The notes under the pieces were generated by a model, which was given only the letters and a program-made list of their open reading frames with translations, was not told where the DNA came from and did not search any database. This document shows, one piece after another, positions 17,999-28,196 of a stretch of 64,000 bases of DNA. Within the stretch, counting starts at the first letter, position 1; each line of letters starts with the position of its first letter. Made by a program: the position numbers and the translations under genes. This DNA comes from Erwinia piriflorinigrans CFBP 5888 (GTDB taxonomy: Bacteria; Pseudomonadota; Gammaproteobacteria; Enterobacterales; Enterobacteriaceae): assembly GCF_001050515.1 (NCBI RefSeq), contig NZ_CAHS01000021.1:1-64000 (forward strand), given 5' to 3'.

Positions 17999-18071
17999 CT
18001 AAATTTGCGGGCGATGAGTCTGCCGGATTGGCCAGCAGACCCAGGGCTCATTATTTACTGCGGGGCAGTTA

Positions 18072-19571
18072 TTACGCGTCGTTCGATTTCAGCGATGGCA
18101 GTTTAGAGACCAGGCGCAGCGATACGGTCAGGCCTTCCAGCTGGTAGTGTGGACGCAGGAAGAACTTGGCGGCGTAGTAGCCCGGGTTATCTTCGATCTC
18201 CTGCACCTGCACCTCGGCAGAAGCCAGCGGCTTGCGTGATTTGGTTTCCTGCGAGGAGTTGGCCGGATCACCGTCAACGTAGTTCATCACCCAGTCGTTC
18301 AGCCAGCGTTCCATCTCGTCACGCTCACGGAAGGAGCCAATCTTGTCGCGCACGATGCACTTCAGATAGTGGGCAAAACGACAGCAGGCGAACAGATACG
18401 GCAGACGCGCCGCCAGTCGGGCGTTGGCGGTGGCATCGGCATCGTGGTATTCCGCCGGTTTTTGCAGCGACTGTGCGCCGATAAAGGCGGCAAAGTCGGA
18501 GTTTTTGCGGTGGACCAGCGGCATAAAGCCGTTTTTCGCCAGCTCGGCTTCACGACGATCGCTGATGGCGATTTCGGTCGGGCATTTCATGTCCACGCCG
18601 CCGTCATCGCTCGGGAAGGTGTGACACGGCAGGTTTTCCACCGCGCCGCCGGACTCGACGCCACGGATCGAAGTACACCAGCCAAAATCTTTAAACGAGC
18701 GGTTGATATTGGCGGCCATCGCGTAGGCGGCGTTGGTCCAGGTGTAGTTGCCGTGGTTAGCGCCGTCGGTCTGCTCTTCAAAATCGAAGCTGTCCACCGG
18801 GTTGGTGCGGATGCCATAAGGCAGGCGCGACAGGAAACGCGGCATCACCAGGCCGAGGTAGCGCGCATCCTCCGATTCACGCAGGCTGCGCCAGGCGGCG
18901 TATTCGGTGTTCTGGAAGATTTTGGTCAGGTCGCGCGGGTTGGCCAACTCCTGCCAGGACTCCATCTGCATCACGCCCGGCGCGGTGCCGGTGATAAACG
19001 GACAGTGGGCGGCAGAACCGATCCGCGCCATTTCGCTTAGCAGCTCCACGTCCTGCGGGCCGTGATCGAAGTAGTAGTCGCCCACCAGGCAGCCAAAGGG
19101 TTCGCCGCCGAACTGGCCGTACTCTTCCTCATAGATCTTCTTAAAGATCGGGCTTTGATCCCAGCTGACGCCTTTATAGCGCTTGAGGGTGCGGCCCAAC
19201 TCCTGTTTAGAGATGCTCATAAAGCGGATTTTCAGCATCTCGTCGGTTTCGGTGTTGTTGACCAGGTAGCTCAGGCCGCGCCATGCTCCTTCCAGCTGCT
19301 GGAAGTCTTCATGGTGGATGATCTGGTTGATTTGCAGGGAGAGCTTCTCGTCGATCTCGGCGATCAGTGCCTGGATGGTGCGGTAAGCATCGTTGGAAAC
19401 GGTAACGGTATTTTCCAGCGCCTGCTGCGCCAGGGTTTTCACCGCGCTTTCCACCGCCGCGCGCGCCTGGTCGCTTTTCGGCCGGAACTCTTTATTCAGC
19501 AGCGCGCTGAACGCGTCCTCGCTGTAGGACTGCTGCTGTAAATCACCGGACTGTTGGGATTGATTGCTCAT
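18072..19571 (-). CDS. tssC: T6SS sheath large subunit TssC (VipB)
   Basis: 499 residues. TssC landmarks: DEKLSLQINQIIHHEDFQQL, EGAWRGLSYLV, a GEPFGCLVGDYYFDH segment, SSAHCPFI-like pocket (IGSAAHCPFITG) and the C-terminal YYAAKFFLRPHYQLEGL. With TssB it builds the contractile sheath in the cytoplasm; its N-terminus is the ClpV target. It follows tssB by four bases. Complete and undamaged. Confidence 0.96.
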   Translation of the reverse strand: MSNQSQQSGDLQQQSYSEDAFSALLNKEFRPKSDQARAAVESAVKTLAQQALENTVTVSNDAYRTIQALIAEIDEKLSLQINQIIHHEDFQQLEGAWRGLSYLVNNTETDEMLKIRFMSISKQELGRTLKRYKGVSWDQSPIFKKIYEEEYGQFGGEPFGCLVGDYYFDHGPQDVELLSEMARIGSAAHCPFITGTAPGVMQMESWQELANPRDLTKIFQNTEYAAWRSLRESEDARYLGLVMPRFLSRLPYGIRTNPVDSFDFEEQTDGANHGNYTWTNAAYAMAANINRSFKDFGWCTSIRGVESGGAVENLPCHTFPSDDGGVDMKCPTEIAISDRREAELAKNGFMPLVHRKNSDFAAFIGAQSLQKPAEYHDADATANARLAARLPYLFACCRFAHYLKCIVRDKIGSFRERDEMERWLNDWVMNYVDGDPANSSQETKSRKPLASAEVQVQEIEDNPGYYAAKFFLRPHYQLEGLTVSLRLVSKLPSLKSNDA

Positions 19572-19574
19572 CGC

Positions 19575-20111
19575 TTACTCCTTGTTGCCGTGGTCGTCGG
19601 CTGCCTTGTCGTCAGCTTTCGGCAGGTGGCTGAGTGATTGCAACAGCGTCGGATCCTGAAGGATTTTGCCAATCAGCTCTTCCGCACCGTTTTTGCCGTC
19701 CATATAGGTCAGCAGGTTCGCGAGCTGGGTACGGGCATCCAGCAGCTGGTTAAGCGGCTCAACCTTGCGCGCCACCGCATCCGGCGAGAAGTCTTCCATG
19801 CTGTTGAAGGTCAGATCGATGTTCAAACGCCCTTCTCCGGTCAGGGTGTTTTCTGCCTGGAATGCCACGCGTGGCTTGAGCGCCTTCATGCGTTCGTCGA
19901 AGTTGTCGACGTCGATTTCAAGGAACTTACGTTCATCGACGCCCGGCTGCGCTTCCAGCGGTTTGCCGACCAGGTCGGACATCACGCCCATCACGAAGGG
20001 CAGCTGGATTTTGCGTTCCGCACCATAGATTTCCACGTCGTACTCAATCTGCACGCGTGGCGCGCGGTTACGGGCAATGAATTTTTGCCCACTGGATTTA
20101 CTGACTGCCAT
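19575..20111 (-). CDS. tssB: T6SS sheath small subunit TssB (VipA)
   Basis: 178 residues from the ATG at 20111, chosen over an upstream ATG at 20123 because GGAG lies at the right distance. TssB signature: SSGQKFIARNRAPRVQIEYD, VEIYGAERKIQLPFVMGVMS, DLVG, and ERMKALKPRVAF. It pairs with TssC in the sheath. The last 20 residues are charged and rich in Lys/Asp. Confidence 0.95.
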   Translation of the reverse strand: MAVSKSSGQKFIARNRAPRVQIEYDVEIYGAERKIQLPFVMGVMSDLVGKPLEAQPGVDERKFLEIDVDNFDERMKALKPRVAFQAENTLTGEGRLNIDLTFNSMEDFSPDAVARKVEPLNQLLDARTQLANLLTYMDGKNGAEELIGKILQDPTLLQSLSHLPKADDKAADDHGNKE

Positions 20112-20174
20112 GGTGTTCTCCATTGTGTGTGCGCGTTATAAAATGTTGACGCGGTTAAGACCTGACGATGCAGG

Positions 20175-21194
20175 CTATGAGTGGTCGCGACGCCCGAAAA
20201 TTGTCTCCAGCTGGTGTACGCCGTCCGGGGCGAGATCGCGGATTATGTCCATAAAGTCGAGTTCTATCATCCGTTGTACCCGCTCGATCATTAGCGGGGC
20301 GGGATGGCTTGGCTCGTGTTGGCTGAAATACTGTTTGACCTTTTCCAGCATCAGCTGCGCATCGCTGCGTGAGCCGAGCTGTACGCTGCGCCAGTCGGCG
20401 TGCTGCTGTGCCGTGGGTGCGGCGGCTGGTGCAGGCGTGTCGCTGCTGGCGGCGGTTTCCGCCTGGGGGATCAGGGTACTCAGGTCGGTGGACTGGCAGG
20501 CGGCGGCGACGGTATTAATGGTTTTCAGCAGCTGTTCCATTTCTGGCAGCGCCGCTGCGCCCAGCTGTTCAGTCAGGGTTTCGCGGATTGTCAGTAACCG
20601 CTCACTTATCTTGACGACGGCATCAATGCCGGGTTGTCCCCCGCGTGCCAGCTCGTCCTGTAGGCGGGCGCGGCCGCCGGGATAGCCGGGGCATTCGGTT
20701 TTGCTGCCGTCGAGCAGCGCACAGGCGTCGCGCAGGCTGATTTCATCGGTGGCATAGCGCAGCAGCGGAGCCTGGCGCAGCGCGCTGGTCAGCGCCGAGA
20801 TGTCACCCAGCGCCGCCAGCGCATTAAGGCGGTAAAATGGATCTTCTACGCCATCTTCTTCCAGTGACGGCCACAGCGGCTGCCAGTAAAGCAGCAGCGC
20901 CTGCTGGATCAGTTGCAGGCCGTCGGCGTAGCCGCTCAACCCTTTGAGCTGGGTCCAGGCGCGTGTCAGGGCCAGCATCACGCGCAGGTCTTTGCTGCGC
21001 CCCAGCAGATCCAGCGCCAGCCGTTCGACTTTGCTCCAGTCTGCGGGTTCTGCCGGGATAATGGTCTCGCCGAACTGCTGTTCGGCCTTACCGGCACTGG
21101 CCTGGTCCATCGCCATGTAGTCGGCGTCATATTCGAGGTTATCCCCACAGGGGCGGTCAGGCGTGATCGGGGCCAGCAGCGCTTCAAGATTCAT
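20175..21194 (-). CDS. tssA: T6SS cap protein TssA (ImpA N-terminal domain)
   Basis: 339 residues. The ImpA_N domain occupies about residues 1-200: MNLEALLAPITPDRPCGDNL, EYDADYMAMDQA, ADWSKVERLALDLLGRSKDL, LALTRAWTQLKGLSGYADGL and YWQPLWP. The C-terminal part after an Ala/Pro linker is short with a VKQYFSQHEPSHPAPLMIER helix typical of the shorter TssA class. TssA recruits baseplate components and guides sheath growth. 18 bases follow tagF. Confidence 0.93.
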   Translation of the reverse strand: MNLEALLAPITPDRPCGDNLEYDADYMAMDQASAGKAEQQFGETIIPAEPADWSKVERLALDLLGRSKDLRVMLALTRAWTQLKGLSGYADGLQLIQQALLLYWQPLWPSLEEDGVEDPFYRLNALAALGDISALTSALRQAPLLRYATDEISLRDACALLDGSKTECPGYPGGRARLQDELARGGQPGIDAVVKISERLLTIRETLTEQLGAAALPEMEQLLKTINTVAAACQSTDLSTLIPQAETAASSDTPAPAAAPTAQQHADWRSVQLGSRSDAQLMLEKVKQYFSQHEPSHPAPLMIERVQRMIELDFMDIIRDLAPDGVHQLETIFGRRDHS

Positions 21195-21211
21195 CGCGTT
21201 TCCTTACTCGG

Positions 21212-21922
21212 TTACTCAAACATCGGAGGATACAGCCCGTTGCGACCGGGCGTTGCGCCCTCCGCCGGGTCGAACAGCATGCTAAACAGCTGGCTGGTAA
21301 AGTTGCCGCTGTGCAGATGGGTGTAGAGCGGATAGCCATCGGTGCGGTTAGTCCACCAGAAGCTGGTGTACTGCTGCGGGTTGAAGCAATCGGCCGCCTG
21401 CTGCCAGCCCAGCGTATCTTCCTGCTCATCGTAGCCAATCGCTTGCAGAATGCCGGATGCGTCACCTGCCTCCGGTTCCGGCGGGACGGGGATCGCCAGC
21501 AGCGCCCCGTCAAGCTGTTCAGCTGAATAACCGTTGCGCACGCCAAGCAGCAGGGTGCGCCCCAGCTGCTGATACCATTCGCCTGCCCGCGCCAGGCGCT
21601 GGGGAGACCAGTGCGTCAGGTTATAGCTGAGCAGTGCGCAAACCGGATACTGTCGCCCCACGCTATCGCGCGCGGGCAGCAGGCAGCCCATTTGCACCAG
21701 GCGACTGCCGAGCAGCGGCGGAACAACAAAGTTCCATACCGGGGCGCTGGCAAACTGGCGACCGCTGTCCGGGCGCTGCTCTTCGCTCTGCTTCCAGTCC
21801 AGCAGCCCCAGCTGGAACCAGTGGCTCCACGCGTTAAACAGCGCATCGGGAAAGCGGCGTTTCAAAAAATCACCGGCACTGGGCAATTTGCCGTACCAGC
21901 CAATCGCGGGCGTCTCGCTCAT
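21212..21922 (-). CDS. tagF: T6SS-associated protein TagF
   Basis: 236 residues from the ATG at 21922, the third of three consecutive ATG codons and best placed behind AAGGA. The N-terminus IGWYGKLPSAGDFLKRRFPD is the TagF signature, followed by WFQLGLL and a VPPLLGSRLVQMGCLLPARD segment. TagF is a cytoplasmic repressor of firing that acts on the FHA protein in the post-translational pathway, so its presence fits with PpkA, PppA and TagH here. It sits between tssM and tssA. Confidence 0.9.
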   Translation of the reverse strand: MSETPAIGWYGKLPSAGDFLKRRFPDALFNAWSHWFQLGLLDWKQSEEQRPDSGRQFASAPVWNFVVPPLLGSRLVQMGCLLPARDSVGRQYPVCALLSYNLTHWSPQRLARAGEWYQQLGRTLLLGVRNGYSAEQLDGALLAIPVPPEPEAGDASGILQAIGYDEQEDTLGWQQAADCFNPQQYTSFWWTNRTDGYPLYTHLHSGNFTSQLFSMLFDPAEGATPGRNGLYPPMFE

Positions 21923-21938
21923 CATCATTTCCTTGCGG

Positions 21939-24900
21939 CTACGGGCATGCGAACCCGGAAAGCTGAAACGGATTGCGGATGCTGTTCGGAGTGAATTCCA
22001 GCGTCACGCGGTGGCCGTCAACGTTAAAGGTGGCCTGACGGCTGAGGCTGCTGCTGCCCGGCGTGAGTTGCGCACGGTCAAAGAAGCGGTTCAGCGCCCA
22101 GACGCCGTTAGTCACCAGCGTCGAGGTGGTGCCATTCGCCAGCCCCAGCTGCATACGCACCTGGCTGGTGCCGCCGCTGCCGGGCCAGTTCATCAGCTGT
22201 ACCGCCTGCGGCCCGTGGCTGTAACGCAGCAGCTGGCCGTCGACATCCAGCGTCAGGTTGAGAATATCGTTATCCATACGCAGCGTGCGCACCGTCACGC
22301 GAAACGACGGCGTGGTGGCACCGTTAGCAAAGAAGGCATCACGCACGCTTTGCGCCTGCTGGAAGGGGCGCAGAATGTCTTCACCGCCAATGCCTTTGCC
22401 ATCAATGCCCGGCGTAAAGCGCCAGGCCGACTGCGTGGTATCCACTTTATTGGCGAGGTTATCGCGGAAGAAGCTGTCCATCAGGCCGCTGCCGGGAGCA
22501 AACATGCGCGCCAGGTCATCCGGGGTCACTTCGCTGCGCGCCGAGCGCACCAGCGGATAGCGTCCGGCAATCGCCTGGCGGCAGAAGCCGCCGACTTCAC
22601 TGCTGATGCGTTTGCGTACGTTTTCCAGTTCACGGCGCTGCGCGTCACTGCTGGCACCGACCGCCAGCGTGGAGAACATGGTTTGCAGCGAACCGGGTAA
22701 ACGTCCGGCGCTGGCCTGAAGGTGGCTGATGGCATCACCCGCTGGCGGCGGCATGCCGCTGTTGGCGGCATCCTGCACCGCCGTCAGATAGCGATACAGG
22801 TCATCGATCTGGCGGATAAAGTCATCAAAGGCAATCGTTTTGCCGCCCTGCTCCAGCGGCTGCGCCAGTTCGATAATCGATGCAAAATGATTGGCCACCG
22901 CCTGCTCAGGTACCTGTTCTGCCGCCGCCGCCGTGCTGTTCTGCCGTGAGCGGAACAGCGCCTGTAGGGTGCGTGTGGCGCTGCTATCGGCTTCTGCGTC
23001 TTTCTCTTTGCCCGCCTGTTTCTCATCCGTTGGCAGTTTTTCCAGCACCAGATAGCGGCTGAGGTTAATCACCAGTTTACGCAGCGGCGAGTTATTGCTG
23101 GAGAGCAGCCGTGCGCTGCTGATGCGCTGGCTGAGATCGGCGCTGTTGTTCAGCTGAATATCCTGAAGCAGGCCGTCCCACTGGCGGATATAGTCGCTGA
23201 TATACAGCTGACGCACCGCTGCATCGGTTTGCTGCTGGCTCTCACCGCCAGACTGCGCACCCAGCACCCAGCGGTCGTCGTCATGCAGTGCTGCGGTGAC
23301 CGGCGCGATATGCTTATCCATACTCTGCCAGTAGCCGTCTGGGGTAAACAGACCGGGAATGCCATCGGCAATGGAGCGCCCACTTTTGCGTGAGAACACC
23401 AGTTCACTCTGCGGCCCGCCGAGGGAGGCCAGCGATACCGGTTTCAGGCTTTCATCGCGTTCCAGCAGGCGCTTGAGCCGCCCCCAGACGCGCTGTGACA
23501 GCGGCATCTGGTTAATCAGCGCCTGCTCGCGCTTTACCAGCGCATCATCCCGTGCATAGGGAGAGGCCTGGATCTGATTTTCCAGCAGCTGGCTAAGATG
23601 CCATTCCAGCTGTTTCAGCTGCGCCTGCGTGACGTTCTGCGGCAGGTTGCGTTGCAGGTTGAGCATCAGCCAGGCGTGCAGGAACTTGCCGTCATAGTGC
23701 TGCGGCTGATACAGCATCTGATAGGCTTTCAGCGCTTCATAGCTGTAATCTGCATCGCTGCCGTTATCGTTGCGCAACCAGCCGGTGATCAGCTGTGCCA
23801 CCTGCGGCAGCAGCAGCTGTTTCAGTGATTTCTGATACAGCGCCTGGGTGGCATCGCTGACCTCGGCCCCGCGATACAGCCCCATACGGCGGCTGATCGG
23901 CGGTGAGTTCAGGTCAAATTCGCTGCTTTCCGGCAGCTTGAGCAGGCTGTTAAGGAACGGCAGCAGCGCAAACAGATCGCCCTGCTCACTGCCCTGTAGC
24001 GCGCTGCTTTGCTGCACCACGTCCGGCACCCGCGCCTGCACCTGTTGCAGATAGCTTTTGTTATTGCCGTAGCTGGTAAACCACAGCAGTGCGCTAATCA
24101 CCAGCGCGGCGGCAAGCGCGATATAGCCCGACCACAGCAGCGCCCGGTTGCGCAGCTCCCACCAGCGATTGCTGCCCGCCAGCCCGGCTTCGGCAAAAAT
24201 CACTTTTTGCAGCACGTCTTTCAGGAAGAAACTTTGCCCCTTGTTACCGGGGATCGGCGCGTCTTTGCTGGTCTGGTCCCAACTGCCACTCTGACCGCTG
24301 GCCGCATCCTGCTGCGGTAGCTGTAAGGCGCGGTTAAGCTCCCCCATCACCCGGTCAAACGGCAGCCCTTCCTGCGTGCCGCTGGCAAAGTAAATGCCAC
24401 GCGGTGAGAACTGGGTTTCAAAGTCAGAGCGGGCAAATACCGTGTCCAGGTATTCCGCCAGCAGCGGGCGCAGCGCGGCGAATTCCTGCGGGAACAGGAA
24501 ACTCTCGGCGCGCGCCTGGCCATCACTCTCTTGCAGTAAGGTGTCCGGTAATCCGGCATCCAGCCGCTGTTGCAGCAGGGCGTACTCCTGGGTAAATGCC
24601 GCCTGTAGGTCAAAATCGCCCATCTTTGCCCGTTCCCACGGGAAGGTGAAGCCCCAGATCTGTTCGCGCTGGGCCTTGTCGAATTGGGCAAAGTAGGCGC
24701 GGAAGCCTTTCAACAGGTCGGCTTTAGTGACCAGCACATAGACCGGAAAACGAATGCCCAGCTGTTCGTGCAGTTCGGTCAGACGCTGGCGTAGCGCTAC
24801 CGCCTGCTGCTGCGCGGCCTCCGCCGACTGGGTCAGCAGATCGGAGACGCTGACGGTGACAATCACGCCGTTGATCGGCTGACGACCACGGTATTTGCGC

Positions 24901-25571
24901 AGCAGGTTGATAAAGCCGTGCCATTCTCCGGCATCCTGCTGCTGCTGGCTCTCTTGGGTGGTATAGCGCCCGGCGGTATCCAGCAGCACCGCTTCGTTGG
25001 TAAACCACCAGTCACAGTTACGCGTGCCGCCAATACCGCGCAGCGCGGATTTGCCAAAGCGGTCGGCCAGCGGGAACTGTAGCCCGGAATTGACCAGCGC
25101 AGTGGTTTTCCCGGCTCCCGGCGCGCCGATAATCACATACCACGGCAGCTGATAAAGGTACTGACGGCTGAAGCGCTGCGCCCAGAACGGCGAGCGGCGG
25201 CCAGCGGCATGGGAAAAGTGTGCTTTTTTCAGCAGCTCGGAGGCTTCATTAAAACGCTCCGCCAGAACCCGATCTTCACTGGTCAGACGCGGATTATCAC
25301 CGTCCGGCTGTTCGCCAGGGGTGGTTTTCAGGCTGCCCATCAGCTTGCGGTTCAGCCAGGCGTTATACAGGCGCGGCACCAGGTTCCCCAGCGCCCACAC
25401 CAGATAGAGCAGGCCAATACTGATCTGGCGGTTGACTTCCGGCTCCAGCGGGCGCGAGTCGGCTATCGAAAATACCGGACCAATCACCCAGATAATAAAC
25501 GACAGCGCGGTAATCCCCACAAAGCCCCACAGCAGGCGATGGGTTAAAACGGCAAACAGCATATTCAACAT
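21939..25571 (-). CDS. tssM: T6SS inner-membrane core protein TssM (IcmF)
   Basis: 1210 residues. Two N-terminal membrane helices (residues 5-35 and 50-66), a cytoplasmic NTPase-like domain with an intact Walker A GAPGAGKT (149-156), a third helix near 480 (SGYIALAAALVISALLWF) and a large periplasmic region ending with the ImcF-related and TssM C-terminal domains. TssM spans the envelope with TssL and TssJ and docks the baseplate. The intact Walker motif is notable because some TssM have lost it. It follows tssL by four bases. Confidence 0.96.
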   Translation of the reverse strand: MLNMLFAVLTHRLLWGFVGITALSFIIWVIGPVFSIADSRPLEPEVNRQISIGLLYLVWALGNLVPRLYNAWLNRKLMGSLKTTPGEQPDGDNPRLTSEDRVLAERFNEASELLKKAHFSHAAGRRSPFWAQRFSRQYLYQLPWYVIIGAPGAGKTTALVNSGLQFPLADRFGKSALRGIGGTRNCDWWFTNEAVLLDTAGRYTTQESQQQQDAGEWHGFINLLRKYRGRQPINGVIVTVSVSDLLTQSAEAAQQQAVALRQRLTELHEQLGIRFPVYVLVTKADLLKGFRAYFAQFDKAQREQIWGFTFPWERAKMGDFDLQAAFTQEYALLQQRLDAGLPDTLLQESDGQARAESFLFPQEFAALRPLLAEYLDTVFARSDFETQFSPRGIYFASGTQEGLPFDRVMGELNRALQLPQQDAASGQSGSWDQTSKDAPIPGNKGQSFFLKDVLQKVIFAEAGLAGSNRWWELRNRALLWSGYIALAAALVISALLWFTSYGNNKSYLQQVQARVPDVVQQSSALQGSEQGDLFALLPFLNSLLKLPESSEFDLNSPPISRRMGLYRGAEVSDATQALYQKSLKQLLLPQVAQLITGWLRNDNGSDADYSYEALKAYQMLYQPQHYDGKFLHAWLMLNLQRNLPQNVTQAQLKQLEWHLSQLLENQIQASPYARDDALVKREQALINQMPLSQRVWGRLKRLLERDESLKPVSLASLGGPQSELVFSRKSGRSIADGIPGLFTPDGYWQSMDKHIAPVTAALHDDDRWVLGAQSGGESQQQTDAAVRQLYISDYIRQWDGLLQDIQLNNSADLSQRISSARLLSSNNSPLRKLVINLSRYLVLEKLPTDEKQAGKEKDAEADSSATRTLQALFRSRQNSTAAAAEQVPEQAVANHFASIIELAQPLEQGGKTIAFDDFIRQIDDLYRYLTAVQDAANSGMPPPAGDAISHLQASAGRLPGSLQTMFSTLAVGASSDAQRRELENVRKRISSEVGGFCRQAIAGRYPLVRSARSEVTPDDLARMFAPGSGLMDSFFRDNLANKVDTTQSAWRFTPGIDGKGIGGEDILRPFQQAQSVRDAFFANGATTPSFRVTVRTLRMDNDILNLTLDVDGQLLRYSHGPQAVQLMNWPGSGGTSQVRMQLGLANGTTSTLVTNGVWALNRFFDRAQLTPGSSSLSRQATFNVDGHRVTLEFTPNSIRNPFQLSGFACP

Positions 25572-25574
25572 CGG

Positions 25575-26816
25575 TTAATTTCCTTGCGCCATGTCGTTCA
25601 GCTCGGCCCGGGTGTTTCCCGGTGACACCAGCAGCGTGATTTCTACGCGGCGGTTGCGGGCGCGGTTCTCGGCGCTGTTGTTCGGCGCGAGCGGATTGCT
25701 TTCGCCACGCCCCTCCGCTTTGACCCGCTGCGGCTGGGTGAGATGCTGCCGCAGTTGCTCGGTCACCGACTGCGCACGCGCCAGAGAAAGCTCATAGTTA
25801 GAGGCGAAGCGCGCACTGCGGATCGGCACGTTATCGCTGTAGCCCACCACCAGGATGCGGCCGCTGACGTTGTTCATGGCGGCAGCAACGCGATCCAGCA
25901 CCTCGGCGTAGCGGCCACGGACTTCGGTAGAGGCAGAGGTAAACAGGCCATCGCCTTTCAGCGTCACCACGCTGCGGTCAGCCTCGTCGCGCACCGCCAC
26001 CAGCCCCTGTTCGATTTCGGGCTTGAGGAAGGTTTTCAGATTCACCGCTGCCGGCGGCGGCGGGGCCGGATTGTGAATACTCACTTCCGGTAACGAGGTC
26101 TGGTAGACCGAGGCCAGCACCGGACTGGTGTAATCACCTAACCGCCAGTTGAGCAGGATATAGAGCAGGCAGGCGAGGAAGCCCACCACGGCGGTACAGG
26201 CCCACAGCGGCACCACCGGACGCCACAGTTGACGCGTCACCGGATGGTCTTCCGGATGCACCGACAGCGGCGGTGCATAGCCTCCGCGTACCGAGCGGAT
26301 CATCTGCAACAGGCGCTGTCTGATGGTTTCCAGCTGGGAGCGCCCGTTATCCATCACCCGGTAGCGCCCTTCAAAGCCCAGCTGAAGGCAGAAGTTAATC
26401 AGTTCCAGCAGGGCGATTTGTTCGCGTGGCGTCTGCGAGAGACGCGCCAGCAGCTGGAAAAACTTCTCGCCACCCCAGGTTTCATTATGAAAGGTGACCA
26501 GCAGTCCATTACCAGGCCAGACGCCGCGCCCGCCCCACGGGGTGAGCGCGGCCGCTTCATCGAGTGCGGTACACAGACAGTAACGCGCGCCGATAATCAC
26601 TTCCCAGGGCAACCCGGTACGCTGGCAATTCATTTCAAACTGGCGGATTTCGTCGACCAGCCGCTGACGCAGTCCGGCGGGATCGGGATGGGAGACCGAA
26701 TGGCGGATCTGGGGGATCGCGTTCAGCAGCGGGTTGGCGGCGGCGACCAGAGGATTGTGGCTGTTGGCCGCGCCCATACCCGTCTGGGCGGCATCAGAAT
26801 GTCTTTCCTGTTTCAT
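25575..26816 (-). CDS. tssL: T6SS protein TssL with C-terminal OmpA-like domain
   Basis: 413 residues. Residues 20-225 form the DotU/IcmH cytoplasmic domain (VIIGARYCLCTALDEAAALT, WGGEKFFQLLARL, LQLGFEGRYRV), one membrane helix follows (VPLWACTAVVGFLACLLYIL), and the C-terminus is an OmpA-like peptidoglycan-binding domain with VGYSDNVPIRSARFASNYEL and NRARNRRVEITLL. This is the evolved TssL type, which carries its own cell-wall anchor and needs no separate TagL. Confidence 0.95.
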   Translation of the reverse strand: MKQERHSDAAQTGMGAANSHNPLVAAANPLLNAIPQIRHSVSHPDPAGLRQRLVDEIRQFEMNCQRTGLPWEVIIGARYCLCTALDEAAALTPWGGRGVWPGNGLLVTFHNETWGGEKFFQLLARLSQTPREQIALLELINFCLQLGFEGRYRVMDNGRSQLETIRQRLLQMIRSVRGGYAPPLSVHPEDHPVTRQLWRPVVPLWACTAVVGFLACLLYILLNWRLGDYTSPVLASVYQTSLPEVSIHNPAPPPPAAVNLKTFLKPEIEQGLVAVRDEADRSVVTLKGDGLFTSASTEVRGRYAEVLDRVAAAMNNVSGRILVVGYSDNVPIRSARFASNYELSLARAQSVTEQLRQHLTQPQRVKAEGRGESNPLAPNNSAENRARNRRVEITLLVSPGNTRAELNDMAQGN

Positions 26817-26833
26817 TATGCTTTAGTCCCTGC

Positions 26834-28177
26834 TCAGACTGCGTGACTGCGGATTGCCCAGAACTCCATCTCCAGCCCCGGAAACTCACCGGCCAGGTGC
26901 AGCGCGAAAGTGCCGGACTTTTCCATCTCTTGCCACAGTTCGCTGCCCTTATCGAGCTGAAAATAGTTGTAGCCGGCGTGCCACGGAATTTGCGGTGGAG
27001 CGGCTGGCATGGCCCGCAGCATAATGCCGGGCAGCTGCAACTGAACCAGATCGCGGATTTTGGTCACCGGGGCGACCTTCATCTGCGCCGGGAAGTGAGT
27101 TTGTATCGCTTCGGCCGGGACGTTAGCGCGTACCGCCAGCACAAAGCCAAACTCGCGCACCATTGAGGACTCCGGCACCGTCGCCACGTTCAGGCCGTGA
27201 GAACGCTCGGTCAGCGGCAGCTGTAGCGCATTCTCTTCCATCACCTGCGACAGCCCCTGACGCAGCAGCAGCACAAGTTTGCTAAAGCAGCCGTCCAGAT
27301 CGTCATGTTGGTAAGTCGGTAGTGAACCGTCCGGGGTACGCGACGGCATCCAGCTGGTCAATTCAGCCGCAAAGGTTAGCCAGCCGTGGAACAGCGTTTC
27401 AGGGTGGATCAGCGGCAAACTTTTCACATGGCTGATATGCCCCAGCTGCTGGTTAATCAGCGTCAGCAGCATAAAGTCGACCATATCGGCGGTGTTAAAG
27501 CGCCCCGGCTGCTGTAAACGCTGACCAATCTGCTGACTGCGCTGTGTCAGCAGGCCGTGAATATCGCCAATGTATTCCATCAGCTGCGACTGGTTAATAG
27601 CATTGAGCATCGGTGGTATATAGCCACCGTCAAGACGTAGCTGGTTGTCATTGCGCTTTTCACCGATACGCGCCACGCCGATGGCGGTCCATTCGGCGCT
27701 CAGTTCGCTTTCCAGCATCAGCCGCAGGCGTAAGCGGCCAAACTGTACCGCCGCCTGACCCACCGCCATCGCGTTAAAATCATCCACTTCGCGCTCAAAG
27801 CTGATATAGCGCGCCAGCGAATCGCCCGCTTCACTAAAGATCACCTCTTCACGCCCGCCGCGCCGCGCCGGGAGCGCCAGCACCACACGGGTCTGAGTCA
27901 GGTTATCGGGAATAAACAGCGGCGCTGGGGCATCGTCCCTGTTGCGGAAGGCAAAGGCCGTGCCGTCCGGCAGCAGGCCGCTGGCCGAGAGCAGCGCGAC
28001 TTTACCCTGGCGCAGCATCGACTCATCAAATTCAATATCGTGCAGGCCCCACAGCCAGGGGCGCTGTGCCTGCCCCCAGTCACGCAGCGTGCTTTGCAGG
28101 TAGTTTTCACTCTGCTGGAAATGATGCGGGCGCAGAAACATTCCCTCTGTCCAGACTACTTTTTCTGCTTTGCTCAT
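26834..28177 (-). CDS. tssK: T6SS baseplate subunit TssK
   Basis: 447 residues. TssK signature at the start: VVWTEGMFLRPHHFQQSENY, then LWGLHDIEFDESMLRQGKVA and SASGLLPDGTAF; later HPETLFHGWLTFAAEL. TssK trimers link the baseplate to the TssLM membrane complex. It lies 20 bases downstream of tssJ. Complete. Confidence 0.95.
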   Translation of the reverse strand: MSKAEKVVWTEGMFLRPHHFQQSENYLQSTLRDWGQAQRPWLWGLHDIEFDESMLRQGKVALLSASGLLPDGTAFAFRNRDDAPAPLFIPDNLTQTRVVLALPARRGGREEVIFSEAGDSLARYISFEREVDDFNAMAVGQAAVQFGRLRLRLMLESELSAEWTAIGVARIGEKRNDNQLRLDGGYIPPMLNAINQSQLMEYIGDIHGLLTQRSQQIGQRLQQPGRFNTADMVDFMLLTLINQQLGHISHVKSLPLIHPETLFHGWLTFAAELTSWMPSRTPDGSLPTYQHDDLDGCFSKLVLLLRQGLSQVMEENALQLPLTERSHGLNVATVPESSMVREFGFVLAVRANVPAEAIQTHFPAQMKVAPVTKIRDLVQLQLPGIMLRAMPAAPPQIPWHAGYNYFQLDKGSELWQEMEKSGTFALHLAGEFPGLEMEFWAIRSHAV

Positions 28178-28196
28178 GATGACTCCTGTGTCCGCG

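Noticed and set aside
18369..19040. 223-codon plus-strand frame opposite tssC
   Set aside because: Mirror frame of a conserved GC-rich gene; no ribosome site, no family resemblance. The same holds for other long frames opposite the T6SS genes, such as 21888-22700 and 4882-5397.
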